Shown: positions 18,567-28,015 of the stretch, piece after piece
How the letters are laid out: every line of letters starts with the position of its first letter
Numbering within the stretch: the stretch's first letter is position 1
Origin: Bacteroidales bacterium
GTDB taxonomy: Bacteria; Bacteroidota; Bacteroidia; Bacteroidales; UBA932
Assembly: GCA_017556765.1 (NCBI GenBank)
Contig: JAFYME010000066.1
Span: 1-64,000 of the forward strand
Reading direction: 5' to 3'
Length of the DNA stretch: 64,000 bases
Made by a program: the position numbers and the translations under genes
The notes under the pieces: generated by a model
Told to the model about the DNA's origin: nothing
Database searches by the model: none
What the model saw: the letters and a program-made list of their open reading frames with translations, nothing else

Positions 18567-19769
18567 TTGCATTTCCTGCAACGACATACGAGAAAGATAT
18601 CTCTTGCGCTCTCAGTCATGATGTCAGCCATGGCAGGAAGCGTTGCGTCAGCACAGGAACTGACAATGCCTGAAAGGTGGACAAGATCCCTGATGTACGT
18701 CAGGCCCATATTCAAGCAGGACACGCTGACAATACGGATCCTGGGAGATGTGATGATGCATTCTGCTCAGATAAAAAATGCCCACAGAGGCGGCTCAGAG
18801 TATGATTTCAGCTCATACTTCAGTCTGATAGAAGATCAGATCAAAGAGGCGGACATCGCGATTGCCAACATGGAGTTCACCCTGGCCGGAGAGCCTTATT
18901 CAGGATACCCTTGCTTCTCCGCACCGAACACCCTTGCAGATTACCTTGCCGACTGCGGATTCGACATATTTCTGGCCGCGAACAACCACATATTCGACAA
19001 GGGGGCAAAGGGCGCAGAAAGGACACTTGAAATCTATAGAAGACTTGAAAATGAAAGAGGGATAAGGTTCATGGGACTGGCAGGAGACGAGGAGGAGCTG
19101 AATCAACGCAATCCGCTCTTCATAAGGTCAAAAGGCATAAAGCTGGCGTTGCTTAATGCGACATACGGCACAAACATGGGGCTGGGAACACACTGGCCCA
19201 AGACCAATTATCTTTCAGCAAGGACACAGTTGGAATCCGCCTTGTCCAAAGCCAAGGAAGCTGATGCAGACGTGACCATAGCCTTCCCGCATTGGGGCAC
19301 GGAATATGTGCTGAAACACTCGGCCAGACAGGAAGAGACAGCGATATGGCTTGCAGAAAGCGGAGCGGACATGATAATAGGTGCACACCCCCATGTAATA
19401 CAGGACTTCCAGATGCTGGAGACATCCGAAACAAACGGTTATAAAAAAGTTCCTGTGGCATACTCATTGGGGAATGCCGTTTCTAACATGAGTGCAAGAA
19501 ACACCCAGCTGGAGCTCATGGCTACAGTAAGGATCGTGATGCATGGCAATGGAGATGTGGAGATTCTTCCTCTTGAATTCACATACCTGTGGTGCTCACG
19601 TCCAGGAGGATTCTGCGACTCATATACGGTGGTTCCGGTCGAGGAATACATCGGAAGAAAAGAGGAATGGCTCGGGCCATGGGAATATGACAAAATGGTC
19701 GACACCTATATATATGTAAAGGAGCAGACCGGCATAGAAGATAAAAACACAAAAACCATAAATGAGTAA
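18567..19769 (+). CDS. CapA-type (poly-gamma-glutamate synthesis/metallophosphatase) secreted protein
   Basis: 400 residues, PGA_cap/calcineurin-like fold (PF09587 family). Motifs in order: RILGDVMMH (metal binding), NMEFTLAG, NNHIFDKG, FPHWGTEY and GADMIIGAHPHVIQ. The reading starts at TTG: no ATG lies in frame upstream before a stop, and the first internal ATG would remove the charged front of the signal peptide (HTRKISLALSVMMSAMAGSVASA). Relatives are extracytoplasmic and are linked to exopolymer or cell-wall functions, but the substrate here is unknown. Its last codons overlap phoH by 8 bases. Confidence 0.82.
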   Translation: MHFLQRHTRKISLALSVMMSAMAGSVASAQELTMPERWTRSLMYVRPIFKQDTLTIRILGDVMMHSAQIKNAHRGGSEYDFSSYFSLIEDQIKEADIAIANMEFTLAGEPYSGYPCFSAPNTLADYLADCGFDIFLAANNHIFDKGAKGAERTLEIYRRLENERGIRFMGLAGDEEELNQRNPLFIRSKGIKLALLNATYGTNMGLGTHWPKTNYLSARTQLESALSKAKEADADVTIAFPHWGTEYVLKHSARQEETAIWLAESGADMIIGAHPHVIQDFQMLETSETNGYKKVPVAYSLGNAVSNMSARNTQLELMATVRIVMHGNGDVEILPLEFTYLWCSRPGGFCDSYTVVPVEEYIGRKEEWLGPWEYDKMVDTYIYVKEQTGIEDKNTKTINE

Positions 19770-20709
19770 GAAAAACATCAGACTGGAAGCCATCGATCCT
19801 ATCGAGATCTATGGAGCAGCAAACAAGAATCTGGAGGCTCTCTGCAGCTATTTTCCTGAACTCAAAGTAGTTGCAAGGGGGAACGAAATCATCCTTGAAG
19901 GCAAGGATACCGACGTCGAGGAGTTTGAGGTAAAATTGAAGATGCTGATTGAAAGAAGGCATCACAAGATGAACGTAACACCATACGACGTGGAAGATCT
20001 GTTCGATGGAGAAACGACACCGGACAGATTCAAGCTCTGCGGAGACTCCGTGATCGTTCATGGCAACGACGGCAAGCCGATAAAGGCCAGAAACAGGACA
20101 CAGCAGGATATGGTCAAGTCATACTTTGAAAACGACCTGATCTTCGCTGTCGGCCCCGCAGGAACAGGAAAGACATACATAGCCATAGCATTGGCTGTAA
20201 GAGCCCTCAAGAACAGGGAGATCAAGCGAATCATCCTTACACGTCCCGCAGTAGAAGCAGGAGAGAGACTTGGATTCCTGCCGGGAGACCTCAAGGATAA
20301 GCTTGACCCATACCTCCAGCCGCTCTACGATGCCCTGGGCGACATGATTCCGGCCAAAAGGCTTCAGGAATTCATGGCAGAAGGCACAATTCAGATCGCT
20401 CCGCTGGCATATATGAGAGGACGTACATTGGACAGGGCATGCGTCATTCTAGATGAAGCACAGAACACGAATCTCGGCCAGCTCAAGATGTTCCTGACCA
20501 GAATGGGATGCGATGCAAAGTTCATAGTGACAGGAGATGCCAGCCAGGTAGACCTTCCCAACAAGAAGGACTCAGGCCTGCTAAGAGGAATAGAACTCAC
20601 AAAAGACATAAAGGGCGTCAAGACCATATTCTTCAAGAATGAAGACATAGTCCGACACCCTCTTGTAGCAAAGATAGTGAAGGCATTCGAAAAAGGGGAA
20701 ACGGTCTGA
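19762..20709 (+). CDS. PhoH-like ATPase (YbeZ type)
   Basis: 315 residues. N-terminal KH-like/adaptor part, then the PhoH P-loop ATPase: Walker A GPAGTGKTYIA (about residue 133), RPAVEAGERLGFLPGD, Walker B VILDEAQN, and VTGDASQVDLP. YbeZ-type PhoH proteins are linked to ribosome assembly and rRNA processing together with YbeY. No ybeY is adjacent; instead the gene overlaps capA by 8 bases, an unusual pairing. Its 3' end reads into the hairpin 20691-20725. Confidence 0.9.
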   Translation: MSKKNIRLEAIDPIEIYGAANKNLEALCSYFPELKVVARGNEIILEGKDTDVEEFEVKLKMLIERRHHKMNVTPYDVEDLFDGETTPDRFKLCGDSVIVHGNDGKPIKARNRTQQDMVKSYFENDLIFAVGPAGTGKTYIAIALAVRALKNREIKRIILTRPAVEAGERLGFLPGDLKDKLDPYLQPLYDALGDMIPAKRLQEFMAEGTIQIAPLAYMRGRTLDRACVILDEAQNTNLGQLKMFLTRMGCDAKFIVTGDASQVDLPNKKDSGLLRGIELTKDIKGVKTIFFKNEDIVRHPLVAKIVKAFEKGETV

Positions 20710-20725
20710 CCGTCTCCCCTTTTTT
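20691..20725 (+). terminator. terminator of capA-phoH
   Basis: Stem AAAAGGGGA...ACGGT / ACCGT...TCCCCTTTTT spanning the phoH stop codon, followed by a T-run. A symmetric A-run lets it also serve the convergent TPR gene. Confidence 0.75.
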
Positions 20726-20747
20726 ATATCATGAATCTTTAAGATCC

Positions 20748-22070
20748 TTACTTCGCAACACCTGACTTTACTACCTCGTCATACTTCTTGTATCCTGCTT
20801 CATACTCAGGACCGTTGCTGTAGAAACGATAGTAGATGTTCTTGAGGTACTCAGCTACGCTGACCTTAAGCTGATCATCCTTTGATACTGCATATGCCTT
20901 CTCAAATGGATCAAGAGCGTCCTTGAGAGCCTGCTCGAGCTGACCTACGAGTTCGTTGTACTTATTGTCATCAAGCTCGTTGCCAGCCTTCTCCTGAAGC
21001 TCGATAGCGAGCTCATAGTAAAGGATACCTGCTCCGATGTAACCGAACTCATACTCAGGGTTGATCTCTGCACACTTGTAATAAGACTCAACTGCCTTCT
21101 CGATGTTCTTGAGCTCCTTGTAGATGTTACCCTCTACATAATAAAGAGAAGCATTGTTTGGCTCATTCTTCTTAGCCTCATCGATGAGAGAGAAGAGACG
21201 GTCAGTATTCTCACCGCTTGTCATATAGTAGTTGATAAGACCGATAAGGATGCTCTGGCTCTGTGGGAACTTCACGAAACCCTGCTCAAGAGTCTCTGCA
21301 CCCTTCTTTGCATCACCGAGGTTTGTATATACGTCACCAAGCTTTGCGAACACCTCACCACCATCATAGTAGTAGTTAGCAGCGAGGCACCTCTCGAAGA
21401 AGTTCTTTGCTCTCTCATAATCCTTACCTGCCCATGCAGTATAAGCCGCATTGTAAAGAGCTGTAGTGTCAACCTTTGAAAGAGGAGCCATTGCAGATAC
21501 GTTTACAGCCTTCTCGAAAAGCTGGCTTGCCTTTGCGAGGTCACCGAACTGGTAGCAGTTCATACCATCGTCGATGTACTTGCTGGCTACATTTGAAAGA
21601 CCTGCCATGATATCCTTGCTCTTTGAGCCCTTGGTATCAAGCTCGCCTGCCTTTCTGTAAGCCTCAGCAGCCTTAGCGAGAACGTCCTCAACCACTGGCT
21701 TTGTAACGTTGATGATTGCAAGCTGGCCGTTAACGTTGTAATAGAACTCCTTGTCTGCATAAACCTCCTTTACGAGCTGGTCACCTGCAACAACGACATT
21801 CTCTGTTGAAATAGGCTTCTGATTACCCATGAGGATCTGAAGCTCCTGCTTTGAAGCTCCAAGCCATGCTGCACCTGCCGGTGCGCTATAAGCATCCATG
21901 TAAGCTGACGCGAGCTTTGTCCATGTTGCCAACTTTGCAGCCTTCTTAGGGTTTGCTGCAGCTGCCTCTGCACTCTCGACTGCCTTCTTTGCAGCCTCTG
22001 GAGTCTTTGTCTGTGCATCAGCTACCTGTACTGAAAGAAGTACTGCCAATGCGATCAAGATTCTTTTCAT
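20748..22070 (-). CDS. secreted tetratricopeptide-repeat protein
   Basis: 440 residues: a cleavable signal peptide (VQVADAQ, about 20), an Ala-rich segment, then multiple TPR units, e.g. ALYNAAYTAWAGKDYERAKNFFERCL, VFAKLGDVYTNLGDAKKGAETLEQGF and YVEGNIYKELKNIEKAVESYYKCAEINP. It is likely periplasmic and acts through protein-protein contacts; no catalytic domain is seen. It starts 21 bases after the gyrA stop, so it is probably co-transcribed with gyrA. Confidence 0.85.
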   Translation of the reverse strand: MKRILIALAVLLSVQVADAQTKTPEAAKKAVESAEAAAANPKKAAKLATWTKLASAYMDAYSAPAGAAWLGASKQELQILMGNQKPISTENVVVAGDQLVKEVYADKEFYYNVNGQLAIINVTKPVVEDVLAKAAEAYRKAGELDTKGSKSKDIMAGLSNVASKYIDDGMNCYQFGDLAKASQLFEKAVNVSAMAPLSKVDTTALYNAAYTAWAGKDYERAKNFFERCLAANYYYDGGEVFAKLGDVYTNLGDAKKGAETLEQGFVKFPQSQSILIGLINYYMTSGENTDRLFSLIDEAKKNEPNNASLYYVEGNIYKELKNIEKAVESYYKCAEINPEYEFGYIGAGILYYELAIELQEKAGNELDDNKYNELVGQLEQALKDALDPFEKAYAVSKDDQLKVSVAEYLKNIYYRFYSNGPEYEAGYKKYDEVVKSGVAK

Positions 22071-22091
22071 AATGTTTGTGGTATTAAGTAG

Positions 22092-24632
22092 TTATTCGTT
22101 AATCTGATTCTGTGGTTCCGAAGCCTGATCTTCCGCTGCGCCTTCAACAGGCTGCTGAGGTACATCCTCTTCCGTCTTGTTCACTGCAGAAATGGCTGCG
22201 ATAGAGTCACCTTCCTTTATATTGATAAGACGTACACCCTGGGTCGCACGGCCAGCCACCTTGATGTCGGCCACTGCCATCCTGATTGTGAGTCCGGAAC
22301 GGTTGATTATCATGAGATCGTTTTCATCGGTCACGTTCTTCATTGCGACAAGCTCACCTGTCTTTTCTGTGATGTTAAGCGTCTTGACTCCCTTTCCACC
22401 TCTATTCGTCTTGCGGTACTCGTCAAAGTCAGAACGCTTTCCATAACCATGCTCGCTGACTACAAGGAGGCTGTGCGCCTGCGCATCTTCAGCGGTAGGG
22501 TCATACGCTATCATTCCGATTACTTCGTCGTCATCATCAATATTTATGCCACGAACTCCGGAAGCTGTTCTTCCAAGGGCCCTTGCATCGTTCTCATCGA
22601 AGCGGCAGCAGCGTCCATGACGGCCTGCAAGCAGGATTTCGCTCTGTCCGTTTGTCATGATCGCATCGAGAAGCTCGTCGCCCTCACGTACTGTAATCGC
22701 GATCACACCGTTTGCACGCGGTCTTGAGTATGCCTCGAGAGAAGTCTTCTTGATTATACCTCTCTTTGTACCGAGAACGATATAATTGTTGTTGATGTAG
22801 TCCTCGTCCTTGAGGTTCTTCACATTGAGGTATGTCTTGATCTTGTCGTCAGGCTCGATGTTGATCACGTTCTGGATCGCACGGCCCTTTGACGCACGTG
22901 AGCCTTCCGGAATCTCGTATACCTTGAGCCAGTAGCAACGTCCGTTCTGGGTGAAGAGGAGCATTGTGCTGTGCATGTTGGCCACATAGATGTGTTCTAT
23001 GAAGTCCTCGTCACGTGTCGCGCTTCCCTTCATTCCTACGCCGCCTCTGTTCTGGAGACGATATTCTGTAAGAGATGTTCTCTTTATGTATCCGAGATGA
23101 GAGATTGTGATCACCACATCCTCATCTGCGTAGAAGTCCTCTGGATTGAACTCCTCTGCAGAAAGAGCGATCTCTGTCCTTCTTGCATCACCGTACTTCT
23201 CCTTCATCTCAAGGGTCTCGTCCTTGATGATCTGCATCTGCATGCTCTCGTTTGCAAGCACATCCTCGCAGTAGTGGATGAACTTCATGAGCTCGTCATA
23301 CTCGTTCTGGAGCTTCTCACGCTCGAGACCTGTGAGCTGACGCAGACGCATCTCGACGATGGCAGTAGCCTGAACGTCTGTAAAGCCGAATGTCGCCATG
23401 AGCTCATTCTTCGCTTCCTCGACACTCTTTGAAGAACGTATGATGTTGATTATCTGATCGATTACATCAAGAGCCTTGAGGAGTCCCTCGAGGATATGTG
23501 CTCTCTTGCGAGCCTTCTCGAGATCGAACCTGGTCCTTCTGAGGATCACCTCATGTCTGTGTCTCACGAAATACTTGATGAGCTGCTTGAGGTTCAAGGT
23601 ACGAGGACGTCCGTTCACGAGAGCCACATTGTTTACCGAGAAGCTTGACTGAAGCGGAGAATACTTGTAGAGCATGTTGAGCACCACATTCGCATTCGCA
23701 TCCTTCTTGAGTCTGATCACGACGCGGACTCCCTTCATTGTAGTCTCATCGTTGATGTAAGCGATTCCCTCAACCTTCTTTGTCTCGACAAGCTCCGCGA
23801 TCTTCTCGATCATCTCGCGCTTGTTGACCATATAAGGGATCTCAGTCACCACGATGGTCTCGCGGCCTGAATCATTCACCTCAATTTCAGTCTTCGAACG
23901 GATCACGATCCTTCCACGACCTGTCTCGAATGCATCCTTGATGCCCTGACGGCCCTGGATGATACCTCCTGTAGGGAAATCCGGTCCCTTGACGAAGTGC
24001 ATGAGCTCCTCGACTGTGATTTCCGGATTGTCAATATATGCGCAGATAGCGTCGCAGCACTCGTTAAGGTTGTGCGGAGCCATGTTTGTGGCCATACCGA
24101 CCGCAATACCGGAAGCTCCGTTCAGAAGAAGAAGCGGAAGCTTTGTAGGAAGCACTGTCGGCTCCTGGAGGGAGTCGTCGAAGTTGTTCTGAAAATCCAC
24201 AGTATCCTTGTCAAGGTCTGCAAGAACCTCATCTGAAAGCTTCGAGAGTTTCGCCTCAGTATATCGCATCGCCGCTACAGGGTCGCCGTCCATGGATCCG
24301 AAGTTACCCTGTCCGAAGACGAGAGGGTATCTCAGACTCCAGTCCTGCGCCATACGGGCCATCGCATCGTATACGCTTGAGTCACCGTGCGGATGGTACT
24401 TACCGAGCACCTCTCCGACGATTCTGGCTGATTTCTTTGTCTGGCTTGAATAGGTCAGTCCGAGGCCCTCCATACCGTACAACACTCTTCTGTGCACAGG
24501 CTTCATTCCGTCGCGCACATCCGGGAGCGCTCTGGACACAATCACAGACATGGAGTAGTCGATATACGCACTCCTCATCTGCTGATCGATATTGACCTGC
24601 TCTATCCTGCCTGTCTTTACCTCATTTTCCAT
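22092..24632 (-). CDS. gyrA: DNA gyrase subunit A
   Basis: 846 residues. Breakage-reunion domain with catalytic Tyr124 ([10 protein letters not shown]), [15 protein letters not shown] with Ser85 and Asp89 at the E. coli S83/D87 positions (the quinolone-sensitive state), then the six-bladed C-terminal beta-pinwheel. The GyrA box is represented by NRGGKGVKT in the C-terminal part, which supports gyrase rather than ParC. The tail is acidic and Gln/Glu-rich. It introduces negative supercoils with GyrB, which is not in this window. The promoter faces that of the Clp gene. Confidence 0.96.
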   Translation of the reverse strand: MENEVKTGRIEQVNIDQQMRSAYIDYSMSVIVSRALPDVRDGMKPVHRRVLYGMEGLGLTYSSQTKKSARIVGEVLGKYHPHGDSSVYDAMARMAQDWSLRYPLVFGQGNFGSMDGDPVAAMRYTEAKLSKLSDEVLADLDKDTVDFQNNFDDSLQEPTVLPTKLPLLLLNGASGIAVGMATNMAPHNLNECCDAICAYIDNPEITVEELMHFVKGPDFPTGGIIQGRQGIKDAFETGRGRIVIRSKTEIEVNDSGRETIVVTEIPYMVNKREMIEKIAELVETKKVEGIAYINDETTMKGVRVVIRLKKDANANVVLNMLYKYSPLQSSFSVNNVALVNGRPRTLNLKQLIKYFVRHRHEVILRRTRFDLEKARKRAHILEGLLKALDVIDQIINIIRSSKSVEEAKNELMATFGFTDVQATAIVEMRLRQLTGLEREKLQNEYDELMKFIHYCEDVLANESMQMQIIKDETLEMKEKYGDARRTEIALSAEEFNPEDFYADEDVVITISHLGYIKRTSLTEYRLQNRGGVGMKGSATRDEDFIEHIYVANMHSTMLLFTQNGRCYWLKVYEIPEGSRASKGRAIQNVINIEPDDKIKTYLNVKNLKDEDYINNNYIVLGTKRGIIKKTSLEAYSRPRANGVIAITVREGDELLDAIMTNGQSEILLAGRHGRCCRFDENDARALGRTASGVRGINIDDDDEVIGMIAYDPTAEDAQAHSLLVVSEHGYGKRSDFDEYRKTNRGGKGVKTLNITEKTGELVAMKNVTDENDLMIINRSGLTIRMAVADIKVAGRATQGVRLINIKEGDSIAAISAVNKTEEDVPQQPVEGAAEDQASEPQNQINE

Positions 24633-24665
24633 ATATGATATTTACTTTTTTCGACATGTTTTAAT

Positions 24666-24698
24666 CTTGGCAAAGTTACAAAAAAATTAGTAATTTTG
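24666..24698 (+). promoter_or_regulatory. promoter of the Clp ATPase gene
   Basis: CTTGG (24666-24670), 20-base spacer, TAATTTTG (24691-24698). Its -33 box abuts the gyrA -7 element, so the two divergent promoters overlap. ATG at 24749. Confidence 0.6.
24671..24678 (-). promoter_or_regulatory. putative -7 element of gyrA
   Basis: Minus-strand TAACTTTG (24678-24671). An ATTG -33 candidate at 24704-24701 has a 22-base spacer and overlaps the start region of the divergent Clp transcript. Confidence 0.5.
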
Positions 24699-24748
24699 TG
24701 CAATCAACCGCGAATTTAAAATACAACGGACTTATTTTTTGAAAATAT

Positions 24749-27085
24749 ATGGAAATCAGCATATCTGACGAGCTCAATTCTATAATAAACTTCTCCCGCG
24801 AAGAGGCAATGAGGACAGGAAGTTTCGGCATAGCGCCGGACCATCTGTTCCTGGGGATCCTCCGTCATAGGGAGAACACAGCTGTGGACGCCCTGCGAGG
24901 AGCGATGATCGACATTGAGGAGATGAAGCAGTTCATTGACGAAAAGATCTTCACCAACGAGCATATCCCATACTCGGAGATTGACAAGGTTTCATTCTCA
25001 AGAGGCGCTCAGAACGTACTCAGTTTCACTATTCTCGAAGCGACGAAGCTCCGCAGCGCGCAAGCTTCTTCGCAGCACCTTCTCCTGGCCCTCTGCAAGG
25101 TAGGAAGCTCATACGGAAGCACTTACCTCCACGACCAGGGAATCGACTATGGACATATCTACAAGTATCTGGATAGAAACGAGTTACTGGACAAGGATAC
25201 AGCCGACATGAATGAATCTTCCGAAGCCGAAGACGAGACTCCGCGCATCCATATAAGAGCGGTCGCAGAGGAAAAGCAGGAGGAGCCTCAGGTCTCCCCT
25301 CTCGAAGAGTTCGGATATGACATCACTCAGGCTGCCCGTGAAGGCAAGCTGGATCCGCTTGTCGGAAGAGAGGATGAGATACAGAGAGTCATTCAGATCC
25401 TTGGCCGCAGACGCAAGAACAACCCGATGCTGGTAGGAGATCCCGGAGTAGGAAAATCAGCGATTGTGGAGGGCATCGCGATCAAGATCGTCACCGGAGA
25501 CATCCCGCCGTCACTCGCAGATAAAAGACTGATATCCTTGGACTTAGGTTCCATTGTAGCTGGCACCAAATATCGCGGAGACTTTGAAAAGAGACTTAAA
25601 TCCATAATCAACGAAGTGGCCGCAAACCCGGATGTGATCCTATTCATCGACGAGTTCCACACAATAGTCGGAGCAGGCGGCGCGTCCGGTAGCCTCGATG
25701 CGGCGAACATGCTCAAGCCGGCGCTGGCGCGAGGTGACATCCAATGCATCGGAGCGACGACCCTGGACGAATTCAGAAAGATCGTGGAGAAGGACGGAGC
25801 GCTTGACCGAAGATTCCAGAAGATCATGGTCGAGCATACCGACATCCAGCATTCGATCTCTATCCTCGACAGGCTCAAGACCAATTATGAGAAGCATCAC
25901 AACGTCATCTATACCGACGAAGCGATAGAGGCATGTGTCAGGATGTCAGACAGATACATAACTGACCGCTGTCTTCCGGACAAGGCGATCGATGCCATGG
26001 ACGAGGCAGGCTCAATGGTACGTCTGAAGAACCCGAAAAAGACAGGACATGTGACAGCGGAAGACGTAGCTTCGATCATTTCGAAGATGACAGGCATACC
26101 GTCAGGAAGAATCGCAGAAGGCGAAGGAAACAAGCTCATGAAGATGAGGGCGAAGCTTCAGGGAAGGATAATCGGACAGGACGACGCCATTGACAAAGTA
26201 GTACGAGCCATCCAGCGTAACAGAGCCGGAATCAAGGATCCTGGCAAGCCTATCGGAACATTCCTCTTCTTCGGCCCGACCGGTGTCGGAAAGACTCAGC
26301 TGGCAAAGGCACTTGCGGAGTATCTGTTTGATTCAGAGGAGAATATGGTAAGACTCGACATGAGCGAGTACATGGAAAAGTTCAATGTCTCAAGGCTCAT
26401 CGGAGCCCCTCCGGGATATGTAGGATTTGAGGAAGGCGGACAGCTTAGCGAAAGGGTTCGCCGCAAGCCTTACTGCGTCGTTTTGCTTGACGAGATAGAA
26501 AAGGCCCATCCTGACGTATTCAATGTACTGCTTCAGGTTATGGACGAAGGAAGACTCACCGACAGCAACGGCAGGACCGTAAGTTTCCGCAATACCATCG
26601 TCATCATGACTTCTAATGTCGGCAGCCGCGAACTCGAGGAATACGGCAGCGGAGTCGGATTCAACACAGCCGGCCGAAACGTGCAGGGCAACAGGAAGGC
26701 CGTGCTTGAAAAGGCTGTCAGGAAAGCATTCCCGCCTGAATTCATAAACAGGGTCGACGAGCAGATCTTCTTCAACTCCCTGACCAAAGAAGACATCGAG
26801 AAGATCATCGACATTGAGCTCAAGGGCCTGAAGAACCGCGTCAAGGAAGCCGGATTCGAGCTTAACGTGACTCCTGCGGCAAAGAGGTTTGTAGCAGAGG
26901 CCGGATATGACCCAAGCTATGGAGCCCGTCCTCTAAAGCGTGCGATACAGAAGCATATCGAAGATCCCGTATCCGAGCACATCATCATGAGCAGGATGAT
27001 GTCCGGCAAGAAAGAACTGACTCACAGCAAAATACGTGTCAGCATTTCAGACGACAAGGAAAGCACAGCCGTGGAGTGGCGCTAA
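24749..27085 (+). CDS. clpA: Clp protease ATPase subunit, ClpA-like (no M domain)
   Basis: 778 residues. Clp N-domain repeats (about 1-140), a charged linker, AAA-1 with Walker A GDPGVGKSAI and Walker B VILFIDE, AAA-2 with GPTGVGKTQLAKAL and VVLLDEIEKAHPDV, sensor and C-terminal D2 small domain. The M domain (coiled coil) found in ClpB and ClpC is absent: MVRLKNPKK passes straight to VTAEDVASIISKMTGIP. The ClpP-docking loop appears as GVGFN, of the ClpC type. It unfolds substrates for ClpP. The name clpA follows the domain layout; no clpS or clpP is adjacent. Confidence 0.9.
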   Translation: MEISISDELNSIINFSREEAMRTGSFGIAPDHLFLGILRHRENTAVDALRGAMIDIEEMKQFIDEKIFTNEHIPYSEIDKVSFSRGAQNVLSFTILEATKLRSAQASSQHLLLALCKVGSSYGSTYLHDQGIDYGHIYKYLDRNELLDKDTADMNESSEAEDETPRIHIRAVAEEKQEEPQVSPLEEFGYDITQAAREGKLDPLVGREDEIQRVIQILGRRRKNNPMLVGDPGVGKSAIVEGIAIKIVTGDIPPSLADKRLISLDLGSIVAGTKYRGDFEKRLKSIINEVAANPDVILFIDEFHTIVGAGGASGSLDAANMLKPALARGDIQCIGATTLDEFRKIVEKDGALDRRFQKIMVEHTDIQHSISILDRLKTNYEKHHNVIYTDEAIEACVRMSDRYITDRCLPDKAIDAMDEAGSMVRLKNPKKTGHVTAEDVASIISKMTGIPSGRIAEGEGNKLMKMRAKLQGRIIGQDDAIDKVVRAIQRNRAGIKDPGKPIGTFLFFGPTGVGKTQLAKALAEYLFDSEENMVRLDMSEYMEKFNVSRLIGAPPGYVGFEEGGQLSERVRRKPYCVVLLDEIEKAHPDVFNVLLQVMDEGRLTDSNGRTVSFRNTIVIMTSNVGSRELEEYGSGVGFNTAGRNVQGNRKAVLEKAVRKAFPPEFINRVDEQIFFNSLTKEDIEKIIDIELKGLKNRVKEAGFELNVTPAAKRFVAEAGYDPSYGARPLKRAIQKHIEDPVSEHIIMSRMMSGKKELTHSKIRVSISDDKESTAVEWR

Positions 27086-27204
27086 GCCATGCAGACATCC
27101 ATGACCTCGAGTTCCATATCATTGATCATGTCCACGAGGGTCTTGTAAGAAGCCTCTGATGAGATCATTGAGCTGATGAAAGCGAGTGTGTTATCTGTAT
27201 TCAT
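27082..27204 (-). CDS. possible 40-residue peptide
   Basis: ATG at 27204, stop overlapping the Clp stop codon on the other strand. Sequence begins MNTDNTLAFISSMISSEASY and ends MDVCMA; acidic (Asp/Glu-rich second half), Met-rich, one Cys. A TAnnTTTG-type element (TACCTTTG, 27250-27243) lies 39 bases upstream of the ATG on the same strand. It does not match a family I know. It might be a short regulatory peptide, a precursor peptide, or chance. Confidence 0.35.
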   Translation of the reverse strand: MNTDNTLAFISSMISSEASYKTLVDMINDMELEVMDVCMA

Positions 27205-27242
27205 ATCCTTTGTGTTTTAAGGGTTTATCTGTTTTGTTGATG

Positions 27243-27250
27243 CAAAGGTA
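27243..27250 (-). promoter_or_regulatory. possible -7 element for the 40-residue ORF
   Basis: Minus-strand TACCTTTG. The only TTG-like -33 candidate has a 25-base spacer, so this is weak. Confidence 0.3.
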
Positions 27251-27302
27251 TCGCCCCAATGTGCCAGAACGCGGCACAACAAAAGAAAAATGACGAAAAA
27301 AA

Positions 27303-27968
27303 ATGACAAGACTTATAATATTCGACCTTGACGGCACTCTTCTCGACACTAGGGAAGACATCGCCAACGCATGCAACTACGCCTTGAGGATGTGCGGATG
27401 TCCGGAAAGAAGGCTTGACGAATACAACATGCTGGTAGGCAGAGGCATATACAACCTGTTCCGCGGAGCTCTACCGGAAGAGAAACGTACGGAAGAGATG
27501 GTCATGGAAATGAAGAACCACTTCATTCCTTATTACAATGAACATATTGACGATTGTACAAGACCATATCCTGGAATAATCGACATGCTGGACACATTGT
27601 CAGACCGAGGCATATCATTTGCCATCGCCTCGAACAAGTATCAGGAAGGCACCGAGGCATTGGTCGTAAAGTACTTCGGCAAGTACGGATTCGTCCGCAT
27701 CCTCGGACAGAGAGAGGGCAAGCCGATCAAACCGGATCCGGAGATTGTAAAAGAGGCCATGTCGGCGGCTCCGGATGTAACTGTCGAAGATACAGTCTAC
27801 TGCGGAGACTCTGATGTAGACATGCAGACCGGCCTGAATGCAGGAGTGCGCACGATCGGCGTGACATGGGGATTCCGCACAAAGAAGGAACTTTCCGCAT
27901 ACAATCCATGGCTTTTGGTCGAAAATCCAACTGAAATAACAGAGGCCCTGGTACACGATTGCAAATAA
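27303..27968 (+). CDS. HAD-superfamily phosphatase, phosphoglycolate phosphatase-like
   Basis: 221 residues, HAD subfamily IA. Motif I FDLDGTLLDT (residues 7-16), motif II in FAIASNK, motif III lysine in KPIKPDPE, and motif IV YCGDSDVDMQTGLNAG. A four-helix cap follows motif I. Gph/PpaX-like enzymes remove phosphate from 2-phosphoglycolate or related small molecules; the exact substrate is not set by the sequence. First of three consecutive plus-strand genes, though the AI-2E gene may have its own -7 element at 27974. Confidence 0.88.
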   Translation: MTRLIIFDLDGTLLDTREDIANACNYALRMCGCPERRLDEYNMLVGRGIYNLFRGALPEEKRTEEMVMEMKNHFIPYYNEHIDDCTRPYPGIIDMLDTLSDRGISFAIASNKYQEGTEALVVKYFGKYGFVRILGQREGKPIKPDPEIVKEAMSAAPDVTVEDTVYCGDSDVDMQTGLNAGVRTIGVTWGFRTKKELSAYNPWLLVENPTEITEALVHDCK

Positions 27969-27973
27969 AAACA

Positions 27974-27981
27974 TAACTTTG
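27974..27981 (+). promoter_or_regulatory. putative -7 element of the AI-2E family gene
   Basis: TAACTTTG, 34 bases before the ATG at 28016. No TTTG at the -33 distance. Confidence 0.35.
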
Positions 27982-28015
27982 TCTCGAACGGCCCCGGCCA
28001 TAAAGACCCTTTGAT

